Shown here piece by piece: positions 48,716-61,404 of a stretch of 64,000 bases of DNA. The translations under genes were made by a program, and so were the position numbers. Positions within the stretch are counted from its first letter, which is position 1; each line of letters begins with the position of its first letter. Below the pieces are notes generated by a model. It ran no database searches. It was given only the letters and a program-made list of their open reading frames with translations, and was not told the origin of the DNA. This stretch comes from Ilyonectria destructans (taxonomy: Eukaryota; Ascomycota; Sordariomycetes; Hypocreales; Nectriaceae). Where the stretch lies: positions 1,054,001 through 1,118,000 of the forward strand of contig JAHEWK010000010.1 of the NCBI GenBank assembly GCA_020740775.1. The letters are read 5' to 3'.

Positions 48716-49295
48716 CTAGTTGAACTCGACATAATGGTCGCGAACCAGGGGCATCCAGATTAACGAAAGCGTCGCCAGAGTGAAGGGGAACATCTGGGGA
48801 ACGCCAAAAGTCATGCTCTTGAAGATGAATAGCTCCGTGGCAAAGTGTCCCAAAGCCACAATGTACGTCCAGTAGGCAATCGTGTAGACGGGGCCGATGT
48901 GCAGGTTGTAAGCCGCGTAGCAGCGCACAATGCAGGTAATTAGGGTCCAGGTGCCGAAGAGGCGGCCAGCGAGGGGGGTCAACTGGTCGGTGGCCTTGGG
49001 ATCGTTCTGGGCGGGGATGAGCTTCGAGGTCGAGTCCTCGGGCTCGAACTTGGCCGTCCTCGCAGGGAGCTTGGGGTTTCGGATGAAGCGACCGTTATAG
49101 ACTCGTCGGGAGAAGTGTAGGGTTGCATAACTCTGCAGAGAGTTGCCGATTGAGGTGAGGGAAAGCTGGGAGCGGTCAGCACGGGTACCCAATGGACGAA
49201 CGGGTATGTAGGGGTTGGGCGGGATGGCTTACGATGATCATGTAATACGGCAGGATGCCCTTTGCCTCGGGGAGGATCGACTTGAGGAAGTCCAT
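48716..49295 (-). CDS. ERG28: Ergosterol biosynthesis scaffold ERG28
   Basis: Two exons on the minus strand (49295-49233, 49165-48716) give 170 residues. Erg28 is an ER membrane protein that tethers the sterol C4-demethylation enzymes (Erg25, Erg26, Erg27). The sequence has about four hydrophobic segments and recognisable family blocks: NSLQSYATLHFSRRVYNG, RLFGTWTLITCIVRCYAAY, and ALGHFATELFIFKSMTFG. The first exon (MDFLKSILPEAKGILPYYM) supplies the start of helix 1 and joins in phase 0. It shares a 410-base upstream region with the ketoacyl-CoA reductase, which points the other way. Confidence 0.93.
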
Positions 49296-49705
49296 AGTAG
49301 ATGTGCGAGACGAGGGTGTTCGAGGAGACGTGAATTGAAGGTGTAGCGGAATAGATTGAGCTCAAATGTAAGGAGGTAATGATGTCAAGTGCTTAGATGG
49401 AGTCTAAGGTGATTATTTCAGGTCGGGTGCGGGACAACCGTAGGCGGCTCCTGCCGAGAGACGCAGGCGCGTATTCGTACCTGCCCGAGACTTCCCACTA
49501 ACGGAAGAAGCTTGGGCCACCCGCAGCTGCCCCAACAAGTGCCAGGGGTTAGTAGCCCAGAAATTATTGAGCAGGACCGAGGGGCAGATTTAGCAGTTTC
49601 TCAACGGGCGGCTTCAGATCACTTCCCCCCGGTTTGCAGACCTCTTTTTGACCACCACCATCCGTATCCACACGATCCATTCGGCATCAACACGCCAGCC
49701 AAGTC
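49296..49705. promoter_or_regulatory. Shared divergent promoter, ERG28 (-) and ketoacyl-CoA reductase (+)
   Basis: Only 410 bases separate the two start codons, so both 5' leaders and promoters must overlap or abut. A GATCACTTCCCCC word at about 49617 is loosely like sterol-response sequences, but too weak to call. No open frame of note. Confidence 0.6.
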
Positions 49706-50767
49706 ATGGATGCCGTCGTGGATTTCCTCCAGCGCGTGCCGCAGCCTGTCCAGTGGGGACTGGCTGGCATCGGCGCTTTCGTCCTGAGCACTAAGTTCCT
49801 GAGCTATCTCCAGCTCGTGCTCAGCGCCTTTGTGCTGGGAGGCACCAACGTGAGTGCTGCAGCGTCCCTTATTTCCCCATATTGCGATGCAATTGCTAAC
49901 GCTATTTTGTCGCAGCTCCGAAAGTATGGCAAGCCCGGTACCTGGGCCGTCGTGACCGGCGCCTCCGATGGCCTGGGCAAGGAATACGCTCTGCAGCTTG
50001 CCGCCAAGGGCTTCAACCTTGTTCTTGTTTCCCGAACCCAATCGAAGCTGGATACTCTCGCCGATGATATCAAGAAGGACAAGGATGTTCAGATCAAAAC
50101 TTTGGCTATGGACTTCTCTAAGGATAACAACGAGGACTACGACCGTCTCAGTCAGCTTATCCAGGGCCTGGATGTCGGCATTCTGATCAACAACGTCGGC
50201 CAGAGTCACAGCATGCCTGTGTCATTCTTGGAGACTTCTCGGGAGGAGCTCCAGAGCATCGTCACCATCAACTGCATGGGTACGCTGAAGATCACCCAGG
50301 TTGTGGCCCCGATTCTGAAGCAGCGCAAGAGCGGCCTCATCCTGACCATGGGCTCCTTTGCCGGCTGGACCCCTACCCCCTACCTCGCCACCTACTCCGG
50401 CAGCAAGGCTTTCCTCCAGCAGTGGAGTATTGCCCTCGCGTCTGAGCTTGCTGATGACAACGTTGATGTTTACCTTGTCCTGAGCCATCTGGTCACCACT
50501 GCCATGAGCAAGGTCCGCCGTGCCAGCCTTCTCGTCCCCAATGCTCGCCCCTTTGTTAAGTCTGCCCTTGGAAAGATCGGCCTTGGCGGATATCAGGCGG
50601 CGCCCAACACCTACACCCCCTGGTGGAGTCACGCCTACATGCTGTGGTTCATTGAGAACATCCCTGGTGCCAACGGTTCCATCACCATTGGGCAGAACAA
50701 GAAGATGCACGTCGATATCCGACGGAGAGCTCTCCGCAAGCAGGCTCGTGAGGCCAAGCAGCAGTAA
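49706..50767 (+). CDS. Very-long-chain 3-ketoacyl-CoA reductase (Ifa38/KAR-type)
   Basis: Two exons (49706-49849, 49916-50767) give 331 residues. The enzyme reduces 3-ketoacyl-CoA with NADPH in ER fatty-acid elongation for sphingolipids and very-long-chain lipids. An N-terminal membrane segment (about 18-47) precedes the short-chain dehydrogenase fold. Its cofactor motif is TGASDGLG (62-69), followed by INNVGQSH, catalytic Ser195 in TMGSFAG, and Tyr208-X3-Lys212 in YSGSK. The C-terminus is basic and ends AKQQ. The intron (49850-49915) is 66 bases, a multiple of three and free of stops, with a GCTAACG branch point. Without removing it the protein would gain 22 residues between the membrane segment and the Rossmann fold. 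Confidence 0.95.
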   Translation: MDAVVDFLQRVPQPVQWGLAGIGAFVLSTKFLSYLQLVLSAFVLGGTNVSAAASLISPYCDAIANAILSQLRKYGKPGTWAVVTGASDGLGKEYALQLAAKGFNLVLVSRTQSKLDTLADDIKKDKDVQIKTLAMDFSKDNNEDYDRLSQLIQGLDVGILINNVGQSHSMPVSFLETSREELQSIVTINCMGTLKITQVVAPILKQRKSGLILTMGSFAGWTPTPYLATYSGSKAFLQQWSIALASELADDNVDVYLVLSHLVTTAMSKVRRASLLVPNARPFVKSALGKIGLGGYQAAPNTYTPWWSHAYMLWFIENIPGANGSITIGQNKKMHVDIRRRALRKQAREAKQQ

Positions 50768-51467
50768 ACGCATTAACCTGCAGATATCTGGGTGGAGAAA
50801 AGGATTATGAAGGGTGGATTAGGTGACAATTCACGACGAAAAGACAAGCAATGATCCTCTCTCGGGTCATTTGATGTACACGGAATGGAAGATGCTGGGA
50901 TGACAACATCATAATTAGAGAAGTTATCTGGTGGAGGTGAACTGTAGGAAGTAGTATGTCTAGTCGATCATGGGCGCCGTCTTGGGAGCTTACTTTGGTC
51001 CAAAGCAAAGACTTTGATGAATGCAACCTTTACCTATTGATGCTACGAATGCGACTTCGCCAATTTAACTTTTAAGACGCGTCTCTGTTTTGAAACAGCC
51101 TTGCTTTGTTCTCGAAGGCTTTGTGGTGGTTTATGTGTTCCTCAGCCTTGCGCCCGAAATGGTCCTAGCGCCCAGCCCCAGTCGCGAAAAATCCGTGCTC
51201 CAGCCAGCCTCCCCAAGCTCTCGTCTGAAATTGTTTACGGCGTGCACCTCTGCCCCTGCAAACCATCGCGAGCCCGACGACGACGTGACGAAACCGACAT
51301 TGACGAGGCTCATCCCGCGACGCGAACGATTTGGGACCGCCATCACACGATCTGCGACTACCCTTCTTCACGCGTCCCCTATATGACCTGCCGACCGGTG
51401 CTGCCTCCTCGACGGGATTGGTGAAGCTGCACTCTAGGCCCCGGCGAGGGTCGTTCTGCTGGCCATC
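50768..51467. other. Intergenic region between the ketoreductase and NUP170
   Basis: This contains the ketoreductase 3' UTR and the NUP170 promoter and leader, both on the plus strand. Frames at 51090-51420 are short and overlap in three frames. Nothing else was recognised. Confidence 0.6.
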
Positions 51468-54400
51468 ATGTCGTTTCCCCAGACCACTCCGGTGCGGCCG
51501 GTGCCCGGCGCCTTCTTGAACACGCCGGCCGTTGCCTCGAGATTCCAGGCGGGCTCTGATCCCGTGCGCCGCCAGCTGTTCTCTGGGTCGGAGGGCAACC
51601 CGCCGCCCATGGGCGTCGGAGCGAAGACTTCGACCACCACGACTACATCTCGAAGCGTGGCTCTCACAACCGCCTCTTCCTCCAAGACAACTACCAGCGA
51701 CGGCCTCGTGGTGCCGAGCGTCCTGCCTCCTCCTCGCTCTGAGAATGTGCCTCCCGTCGTCAAGGCGGCCAAGGCCATCAACTCTTTCCTACAGGCAGAC
51801 GAGCGCTTCCCAGACCTGGATTCATACTGCAGACGTAGGTTTTCGCGCAAATTTGTTGATACCATGTGCTAACCAGCGCGACAGAGGGCGCATCCTCCGA
51901 GTACGATGTCGAAACCGCAGATTCTCCCGTGGCCCCATTCCACAAGACGCAAATGTACCCGATCCCGAACCAAGTCTTTGATCACTACAACGCCGGTGAG
52001 CTTCAGACACTCATGGGTCTCTTTGCTGAGATCAATCACGCGTGGGTCGTCATCGACAACTCGCTATTCCTCTGGGACTACACACACCCTGACCCCGAAC
52101 TCATTGGCTTCGAGGACCAGCCCCATACCATCCACGCCGTCGCGCTTGTGCCCCCCAAGCCTGGCATCTTTGTCAATACTATCACGCACATCCTGGTCGT
52201 CGCTACTTCATCGGAAATGGTCTTGCTCGGCGTGTCTGCCACTGATACTCCCGCTGGGACGAAAGCGGTGTCCCTCTACCAGACGAAGATGGTCCTGCCA
52301 TTGCGCGGCAACGATGTTCGCGTGATTACTGGATCTGCCAACGGCCGAATCTTCTTCGGCGGAAGCAGCGATATCGATATCAATGAACTCTACTATCAAT
52401 CTGAGGAGAAGTGGTTTTCGAACCGGTGTGGTAAGATCAACCATACGAATCCCGGTTGGTCTTCAGTTGTCACCTTGCAATCGGGCTTCTGGTCACAAAA
52501 GTCTCCCGAGCACCTGGTCGACATCGTCATTGATGACTCGCGAAACCTCGTCTACACACTGTCGAGCAGATCGACTATCCGCACATATCACATGGAGGCG
52601 CCCGATCGGTTGAACAAGGTCATCGAGAAGGAAAAGGTGCATTGCCTTAGAGACATTGCCCACATGATTAGTCACTCGAAGCTCCTGAACGACCGAGCCA
52701 CCATCGTTGCTATCAGTCCCATTTCTAAGCAGGAAGCGTCGAAGCTTCATCTGATGGCTCTCACTAACACGGGCTGCCGCCTCTTCTTCAGCGCCACCAA
52801 CGCTTCCTCCTACCTCTACGGCTCTCAGTCCAACATGGCACCGCAGAGCATGCAGGTCCAGTTCATCAAGTTCCCCCCGAGCCAGAACCCCCGACGATCT
52901 GGCTACGCTGGAGGCGAAACCTTGACTGACCTGGAGTCTTCAATGTTGACCTACAGCCGACAGGGCGCCCGATTTGCCCCTGGATACTTTTTGGATTTCG
53001 TCAGCAAAGAGTCAAACCCTAACGCCGATTCTCTCTTCGTTTCTGGGCCAGAGACTGGCCGTATTAAGGAAACATCGCCCACTACGCCCTTGAAATACTT
53101 TGAGAATGCTAGCTGGATCGATATCGGTAGCCGAGCCGAGGCTGTTGGTCTCATTACGAAGCCATTCTCTGCGGCTGGACAACCCTTTGGCTTCGGCAAC
53201 GAGCTCGCTGTCCAGTTCGATGACCCTCCTAGCGAGTTTGCTGTCCTAACCAACACCGGTGTTCACATAATTCGACGGAGAAGGTTCGTGGATATCTTTG
53301 CGTCCGCCATCCGGGGCGCCGTGGGAGATGAGGGATACGAACAGGTGTGCCGACGATTTATTCAGCTCTATGGTCGCGTGGAAACTGTTTCGACCGCCTT
53401 GGCGGTGGCTTGCGGCCATGGTGGCGATTCGAGGCCAGGCGCAGCCCGCGCCATCGACCAGGCAACAGAGGACCGCGCGAGATCGGTATTCGTCGACTTC
53501 GGTGGGCAGCCTACCATCACGGAGACTGATGGTGCATCTCTGACTACCGACTCGGTCAGATTGTCCTCCCGACATGATGCCCTGGCCGTTTACCTCGCCC
53601 GCTTGATTCGCAAGCTGTGGAAGGCTGCCGTCATTAAGCCCGGCGTGTCGCCCACTGGTGGTGTCATCATCAACTCAACCATTCCTCTTTCAAAGCTGAG
53701 CACAGTTCAAGAGAACCTAGAGCGATTGAGGCGATTCCTTGATTCCAACCGGGGGTTGATTCAGGGCTTGTCAGGCCCATCAGACCTGCAGCATGTCTCA
53801 AGTCGCCAAGAAGAGGTTGCCTTGCAGGCTGAGCACCAGGCTCTTCATGCTCTACAGAAGCTGATGGAGAGCATCTCGGAGGGCATCTCTTTTGTGCTCA
53901 TGCTCTTTGACGAGCGTGTGGCCGACATCTTCACCCGTCTTGATGATACCGCCCGTCAGCAGCTGAAGGATCTCACCTACGAAAAACTCTTTTCGCAGGC
54001 GGATGGCAAGGACCTTGCTAAGCTACTCGTGAAGGCCATTGTTAATCGCAATATTGAGAGTGGCTCGAACGTGGAGACTGTTGCCGACGCCTTGCGACGG
54101 AGGTGTGGTAGCTTCTGCAGCCCCGACGACGTGGTCATCTTTAAAGCGCAAGAACAACTCAAGCGCGCCTCGGATCAGCCCCCTAACACGAGCCAGTCTC
54201 GAAGCCTCCTGCACGAGAGCTTGAGGCTCTTTGAGAAGGTCGCCGGCAGCCTAACGTTTGCCAATCTCCAGGGCGCTGTGACGCAGTACGTTGACCTCAA
54301 GTACTATGCCGGGGCGATTCAGCTCTGCCTGGTCGTTGCCCGGGAAAAAGACCGGGGTAACACAGCCTTGTCATGGATCAACGATGGCAAGCTGTCAGCT

Positions 54401-55788
54401 GATCCCAGGGCGAACGCGTTCAACGACAGGAAGCGCTGCTACGATATGATCCACGATGTCCTGCGCCATCTGGATGCTGCATCAAGCAGTGAGCCTGAGA
54501 TGATTGACGGCAGGTTGACGTTGATCGCCACCAAAAGGCTTGAGGCCTACGATGTGGTGAACGGGTCAGATGACGAGGTGTTCCACTTTGACCTATACGA
54601 GTGGTACATCCAACAGGGCTGGACGGACCGAATTCTGGCCATTGAGTCTCCTCACGTTATTACCTTCCTTCAGCGTCTTGCTGGCACCAACGTGGAACAC
54701 GCTGATCTGCTCTGTCGCTTTTACACCAACCGTAGTCGCTTCTTCGACGCTGCTGAGGTCCAGGCCCAGCTGGCCAACTCAGACTTCCCCATTGGCATCA
54801 AGGACCGAATTAGACTGCTTAGTCTTGCCAAGGCGAATGCCAATGTTGCGACCAGTGGCGTGAGCCGACAGCAGCAGCAGCTTCTCAACCACGAGGTCAC
54901 CGAGTTGCTGGAGATTGCGCACATCCAGGATGACCTTTTGGAGAGGCTGAAGGCGGATGAGCGAATTGACTCGGATAGGAAGGTGGAAATCCAAGTGGCT
55001 CTCAAGGGAAAGATCCAAGGTCTTTCGGAGGTAAGACATCTAATCTCGACGACAAGGATTCGTGGCTTACAATATCACAGCTTTTCAACGACTATGCCGA
55101 CCAAGCCGGCTACTATGACCTGTGCCTGCTCATCTACCATGCTGCCGACTACCGAAACCATATGACAATCTCGGGCACATGGAGCAACCTGATTCAGCAG
55201 ACCCATGACGAGATCATGTCCCGGCTGGAGAACTCGGAACCCGGAATGCCCTCACCCCCACTCCCCTACGAGTCTGTGACAAGCAAGATCCAGAACATTG
55301 CGCACCGCACATCGCTCGACAGTTTCATCTTCCCCATCCAGACCCTACTCCCTGAGCTATGTCGGTACGCTGTGGCGTATCAGCAGGACACCACCATCGG
55401 TGCTGATCCTACTTGGCCGGTTCAGCTATTCTTGACACTGGGCGTATCCCACGACATGATTGTGCGTGTGCTTGAAAATATATTTGACACACAGGACTAC
55501 GGCTTCAGCGGCTCCGTGCGAAACCGCATTATCGAGTTGATTGTCTTTGTGGTCAACGACTGGTCCGCGGAAGTTCGCAGACGGGGCGGTGGCGGAAAGG
55601 GCGGGTCAATTGGCCCGTCGGTTGTCGAGCTTCTCAAGCGGTGCGACGCCGCGCTGCCCCCACCCGGGCATGGGAACAATTTGGGCGGAGCGGACCTAGC
55701 GGATGTTCGACGTGTGCTTAAGGCGTTGAAGCGGGAGGTGGATGGATTGGCGCAGCGGGTGCCAACGGGCACCCTCAGGTTCGCCTGA
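51468..55788 (+). CDS. Nucleoporin NUP170/NUP155
   Basis: Three exons (51468-51834, 51885-55030, 55081-55788) encode 1406 residues. This is the large inner-ring scaffold nucleoporin (Nup170/Nup157 in yeast, Nup155 in animals). A disordered Ser/Thr/Pro-rich N-terminus (about 1-95) precedes a beta-propeller (about 120-600). The propeller includes the family stretches WVVIDNSLFLWDY and VYTLSSRSTIRTYH. A long alpha-solenoid covers the remainder, with FHFDLYEWYIQQGWTDRIL typical of the C-terminal half. Joining exon 3 (LFNDYADQAGYYDLCLLIY) recovers another conserved solenoid block. Filamentous ascomycetes usually have one Nup170-type protein, in line with this call. Confidence 0.95.
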
Positions 55789-58423
55789 ACGGAGCCCAAG
55801 ACAGCCCGAGGGGAAGGCCAAGGAGGGGAAGGCCAAGGAGGGGAAAGCCAAGGAGGGGAAGTCCAAGGAATAGAAAGGAAGCTTGAGTAAAGGAGGCTTG
55901 AGTGGCGTGTTTCTGTGTGTTACGGTTGATGGATATGTTACAGGCGCCAATGGCATGGTCGTGCGTTGTACAGACAGGTCAGGTTTATTGTTGTAATTAT
56001 ACAAGTACATGGGGGGGATTCATAGCCCATTCCCCAGGGAAAGCAAAGCAAAGCAAGGAAATAAGAAAGGAAAGATTGCGCATGTCCGAGGCTTTGAAGG
56101 ATGAAACCCACAACAGCCTCACCTGGCCCTCACCGTGTACTGACCCTGTCCCAACCCACGTCGTCAGCTCGTGTTCTCGTCTCACCACATCCCTTCCACA
56201 TCTTTCTCATAAATCTTACCCATGGCGGTGATACATCCAGCTGATAGAGGAGGTGGGATGGTTGCCGCCCCAGCGGAAAAGTCTGTAGAGTCACGATCCC
56301 ACATGGTGCATCCCGCATCGCAAGGCCCTACGCCCCAGAGGCTTCGACCCCATACTGCCCCGTCTGCACGACCAAATTGCCCCGTCGCAGGCGCTTCGTA
56401 CGCACTACACCGACCCAACCCCCGCAGCCTTCAAATAGCGGCTGCAGGGCGGCGTGCCCATTATTGTGTGATATATCGCCCACTTGTGCTGGGGGTGAGG
56501 CGGACCAACACGCCGCGGTTCGCCTCACTTTTTGGGCCAACGAGCGTCCGGCACCGCACTGAGACAACAAGGCCCTGCGAGCGCTGGCCGACGGGGGCTG
56601 GATGCGGCTGCAGGGTGACGGGACTTTGCGCCGTCGTAGTCGTATTGCCAATGAAATTGCCGACGAGGCTCTGGTCATCTAAGGGAGAGGGGGTTTTGCT
56701 CGAGGGCGAGTATAAGTGCGAGACGCGGCCAGCGAAGGAGGGTTCATTTTGTCCACAACAACGAAGCCCGAAAGGGGCGGATACACCACTACCTTGACAA
56801 AATCCACCCCGTCTTCTTTTCTTCTTCCTTTCTTTCATGATACCATCTTCTTAATGATTCTCTCAATTCCCAATGCCTCTGCGTTGCGCTGCTGAGCGAG
56901 CCGGCTCCTCGACACCAACACCCACAACACCGCGGCGAGCCAACGCATCCCAATTGCACCATGGCACGCCCACAACAACAAAAACTACGTTGACCACGTT
57001 CACCGAACGGCCGGTCGTTTCCCGGCGAGCCCTATAAACCCCATCTCGCCGGGCCCCACGTTTCTGACCGAGCTCCGCGCGGGTTCTGTATATCGCACAA
57101 CGCGAACCCTCGTGGGCTCGGTCCCCGTGTCGGCCAGGTCTCCCGTAGGCCGGCACGTCTTAATACTGAGAGCGCGATGATAGGCGGACTCTGAATGCCG
57201 TCGTTGCTCTCGCTCTGCGGATCACACTCGATACCGCTTTTACACAACTTTCTTGGGCTGGCTGCACGCCAGTGTATGCCTTCATCGCACAGGAGCCCGT
57301 CCGGCTTCCTGTCGGCGCCCACCATGCATTCATTGATTGTAACAAGGGATGGATTAAAATAATTCTCCGGATTATAGTGGAGTTGGGACTTTCTTTGCTG
57401 GGAATAGATGAGGGGGCGTTTTTGCTCTGGAGTTGGGCGGGTAGAGAAAATAGCTGTAGATGTTAGAACGGCTAGGTTAATGGATAACTATCATCGCGAA
57501 GTGTGTGCTACGATTTCACGGTTGTCATTGCTGTGACTGTGTGAGAAACATTGACTTAGAGGCAGACGTACTCCGTGAAGGGGGTCAGAGCCATTGTATC
57601 GTGAGTTGGTTGCTAAACGGGAACGATGACAGTACCATAGTCTACCATGTTGTGGAATATGCGGTATGCCCATTTTGTAGCTGCCCTAATTTAGCACGAG
57701 AGTATTATTGCACATCATCCTCCTCGAGACGTCAAAGCCTGCAAGTTAGCGACTGCGGATTTGGGCATTGCCAGGAACCCAACCAGGAATATTCCAGGAA
57801 GGAGCCTTTGGATGCTTGACACATAGGGCTATCGCGGAGGCTCTTCTCAATGGGCACTAAGAGAGACGAGTATCCAATGGATCCAGAATATGTGAGGCCG
57901 CCCACGGGTGCTTATGAATAGTCAGGGCGACGTGTGAGTGAGGTGCCTGGTAAGAGAAGTGGCGCAGGCAATCAAGCTGGGCTATGATGACGTAGGACAC
58001 TTCGGAATTGATGCACCCTGCAGTCAGCTAGAAGTATAAGCTAGCGAAACGGGGTAAATAACGTAATGCGGTATATCGGAAAGTGTGCCAAAACCGAACC
58101 GAACCGTCCAATGACCCTACGCCAAACCAGGAACTCATCTGCCACAAATAACGGAATCATTGGACAGCGTCAAGGTTAGTTCAAGACAGAATCCCAGAGT
58201 GTTTTATTGACAAATAAGCCACCCTGGTTTACGTCGGACATATTTACGAGCATGTTTCGGACTATTATGAGTGGCGTGGATCGCGGTGCGGCAACATTTC
58301 GGAGACTTGTCCACGGATACTTATACCCACAGCTCGAGCGAAATACTCAATGGGCAACTCATCAACCAATTTACTCCAAGAAACACAAACACACCCCCTG
58401 TATCAATTCTACCATCTTTCAAA
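55789..58423. other. Non-coding region downstream of NUP170
   Basis: About 2.6 kb without a convincing gene. It starts with a 15-base tandem repeat at 55816-55875 in the NUP170 3' UTR. A plus-strand frame at 56222-56797 overlaps several minus-strand frames of similar quality and has no domain. The stretch before 58423 is the upstream region of the methyltransferase gene. No tRNA or 5S gene was recognised. Confidence 0.55.
55816..55875. repeat. 15-base tandem repeat, four copies
   Basis: GGCCAAGGAGGGGAA repeats at 55816, 55831, 55846 and 55861; the last copy is degenerate. The array begins 27 bases after the NUP170 stop and so lies in its 3' UTR. Confidence 0.9.
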
Positions 58424-59434
58424 ATGGCAAGCCACGCAGCCGCCGAGGGCCTCTCTCTAGTGTTCAAGGGCGTCAGCGAGTTTGAGAAAGGCTTCCTCCT
58501 GGCCTCTCGTGGAGTTATACGAGGTCTGATAAACCCGCTGCTCTCACAGATGGACTTGACAGAGGACACAACGACGCCCGTGAATGTGTTTGATAGTGCC
58601 TGCGGGACTGCAGTCTTTACGCAGGAAATCCAAGACACCCTTCCCAAGGCGGTGCTTGCGAAAAGCACGTTTTTGTGTGCAGACAGCTCCGAGCAAATGA
58701 TTAATATCGTCAAAAAGAGAATTGATGGGGAGGGCTGGGTCAACATAAAGACTGCAGTCTTGGATGCGAAGGTATGTGTCTAAGTGGAGCAGGGGGAGCA
58801 TCTGAGATTAAGGCAGGACTGATATGATGCCACAGAACACTGAGCTTCCAGAAAACTCCTTCAGCCACGTTGGAATTGGACTGGGTCTTCATCTTATTCC
58901 AGGCCCAGATGCAGTCCTAGCGGGTAAGTCTACGTCTCTCAGACCCAAGTTCCAGAACTACACTAACATGCAACACCAGACTGCAAGCGGATCCTCAAGC
59001 CTGGGGGCATATTTGGCGCGACGACCTTTCATAGTGATAACAAATTCTGGATCCCAGACATGCGCACAGCCTTTTCGTCGTTCCCATTCGACGCGCACTT
59101 CCCCGAGGTGGTCAAGATGCAGATGCACTCAGACGGCGACTGGACGGATCCGACGTGGATCGAGGAGCACCTTCGGGACCAGGGATTCGCCGACGTCAAG
59201 GTTAGGCTGAACCCGGGCACATACCACCTGAGGGACGCGGATGAGTTTGTCACGACGTTCGGGACCATGATAGGGTGGTTGACGAATACCTGGTGGGACG
59301 AGGAGACGCGCAAGGCGCACCCGGCGGAAGAGGTGAAGGCGTTGTTGAAGAGCCACCTGGAGGAGAAGTACCAGGGTAAGGGATGGGATATTAATTATCT
59401 GGTGATTTGCATGACGGGAAGAGTTGAGAAGTAG
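58424..59434 (+). CDS. Class I SAM-dependent methyltransferase
   Basis: Three exons (58424-58771, 58836-58923, 58980-59434) give 296 residues. The SAM-binding motif I is VFDSACGTA (about 55-63), followed by an acidic residue at the end of strand 2 (Asp87 in FLCADSSEQM). A motif IV-like segment (FSHVGIGLGLHLIP) and the post-IV ILKPGGIFGATTF block follow, typical of UbiE/Coq5-like methyltransferases. The substrate cannot be told from sequence. Similar genes are frequent near fungal secondary-metabolite clusters, but no synthase or other tailoring gene adjoins this one, so a cluster role is not supported here. Confidence 0.9.
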
Positions 59435-60269
59435 AGGGGTGTTAGATACGAGTGACGTGGGTGGTAAAGTCGCGTGGAGAAGGAATGGAGAGTCCTGGTG
59501 TTGGCGCGGTCTGAGACAGTCAGCGTCAACAAAGAGGAATTCCACATCGAGTTCGCCCTGCCAGAGAGGAAGAAAAATCGAGACACCTTATCTTCTTCGT
59601 CGAGGGCAAAGGGAACGCAAAATGTCAAGCATACTTCGGATTCCTTGAACTTATTGTACAGGCTGCTCCGGCGCGATAGGAGATGGTTATTATTTTATAG
59701 AGGAATCCTCTAAGAGTCCCTTGGTACATATTAAATAAAAATAAACATTAGAAGTGTATACAGCGTTGGGTTTTGAGCCGTTGAGCCTTGTCCGCTCGTG
59801 GAACTAAACTGGAGTGGACACGCGTCGTTGGCGTTGGGTTGGGTTGGTTCTGGTGTAAGTTACACCTTCTCGTAGAGTACGGAACGAGAATTTGCTGCAC
59901 TTTCTTATCGCACAAGCACAATTCATTTGAGCTTTATCATCTGCTATCGCCCTTGTTTCAGTGCGTACCGTTGTCGTCCGCAAGACGTTTCCCCCTGAAC
60001 TTGCCCCACGTGATCCAATGGTCTGGTATCAAACAACCAGGGTGGCATCTCCACATCACCACCTCGAGCTCCAAGGCCTCCCCTCTCACAAGCCAATTGT
60101 CGCATCGCTGAATCGTCGACGGTCGCCGAATGATGGACATGTCCTGAGCTTGATTGCGGGCAAGTTTTGGCTGTCACTCCTCGAGTCCTCGTAGCATGGC
60201 CAGATCCTGTCGTCGACGTCGCCGTCACCACCATCGCCATCGCTGCTCCTCCGTCTCCGCGCCGCCATC
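59435..60269. other. Intergenic region with promoter of the next gene
   Basis: About 835 bases holding the methyltransferase 3' UTR (AT-rich around 59690-59750) and the promoter of the membrane protein starting at 60270. No frame or RNA gene was recognised. Confidence 0.6.
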
Positions 60270-61230
60270 ATGATCGCCGCCGCCTTGGCTGTCTTCCTGG
60301 GCTCCGTGGCGCCCGTGGCCGCGGCCATCCATGAAGATGCGCTGCCGTCGTATCACTACGGCGCCCTCATCCCCGTTGAGTGCATGAGTCGCAGCTCGTA
60401 AGTAGCCGCCATGGCGAGAAACCTCGGCGAGGGCCACGACGCAGCATGCTGACGACGCCGTCTCCCGCAGAGAAACTGGCGAACACATCGAAAACGCCCA
60501 ACACCAAATCAACTGGGTTCCCTTCCCCGTCTGCAACGAAACCAACCGGCCGCTCGAGTTCGGCTACGGCATCGAGGGCGAGGTCAACTGCACCATCCCG
60601 CTTATCGACGATCCCTTCTTCCACCTCCTCGAATTCTACATCCACAGCGACGCACCCCTGAGCTGTCGCCTACCTGCTCGCCCGCCTCCGCATATCGAAG
60701 TCGTCGGCGAGAAGCTGCCCGAGCAAGAGTACATCCCTCTCGTCTTCGCCCTCGCCGGCACCCTCCAAACGAGCCACATGCACGTTAGCACCCACATGAA
60801 CGTGCTCCTCCACAGCACCCCGAAGCACCACTCGCGACCCCACGATAGCGGCGTCCTTGATTCGGGCATCGCATATAGCACCAGCCCGCTAAGCCATCTC
60901 CAGGGCTCCTTCACACGGAAGCTTATCATTGGCGACCCCCTGCCCTTGAGCCTATCCATCCGGTGGTTCCCGACCCCGTCGCTCCCCAAGACCGACGGGC
61001 ACGTTGAGTGGCAGGGCCTCGGCGGCCACATCTACGCAAGCACTGTCTTCTACAGCATTGTATCGTTCATCGCCGGCTTGCTGTGTGCAGGCATGTATAC
61101 CTTGGGCATTATCCTGCCGAGGAGGCTGAAGGGCAGAGCGCTCGGCGGTGCAACACCCCTGGGATACGGGGTCAACACGGTGGGCAACGGATGGGGATAC
61201 TCGAAGCAGCATGCAAAGAGAATAGACTAG
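60270..61230 (+). CDS. Conserved-looking type I membrane protein of unknown function
   Basis: I cannot assign a family. Two exons (60270-60397, 60471-61230) give 295 residues. The start gives a signal peptide (MIAAALAVFLGSVAPVAAA). A lumenal or extracellular domain of about 210 residues follows, with paired Cys (IPVECMSRS, FPVCNET, VNCTIP, LSCRLP) and possible N-glycosylation sites at NET and NCT. One membrane helix comes next (about 235-258, FYSIVSFIAGLLCAGMYTLG), then a short basic tail. The spacing of Cys-bearing blocks looks conserved rather than random. A secretory-pathway or vacuolar membrane protein is the most that can be inferred. Confidence 0.75.
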
Positions 61231-61404
61231 GCTCCGTCACTGGGCCTTGCATTTACGGAGTCTAGGTCGGATCTTTGGAGTTCTATAGCAAGCATGCAGC
61301 TGCTTTCGGCTTGGGAAATGTGCGGTGGAGAGGTTCCACCGTGTCTTGTACATTGTACACTATGTGCTATACGTCCTTCCGTAGTGAATCTACCGGGCTT
61401 TTAT

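Noticed and set aside
56222..56797. A 191-codon plus-strand frame after NUP170
   Set aside because: No domain, and minus-strand frames of similar length cover the same DNA.
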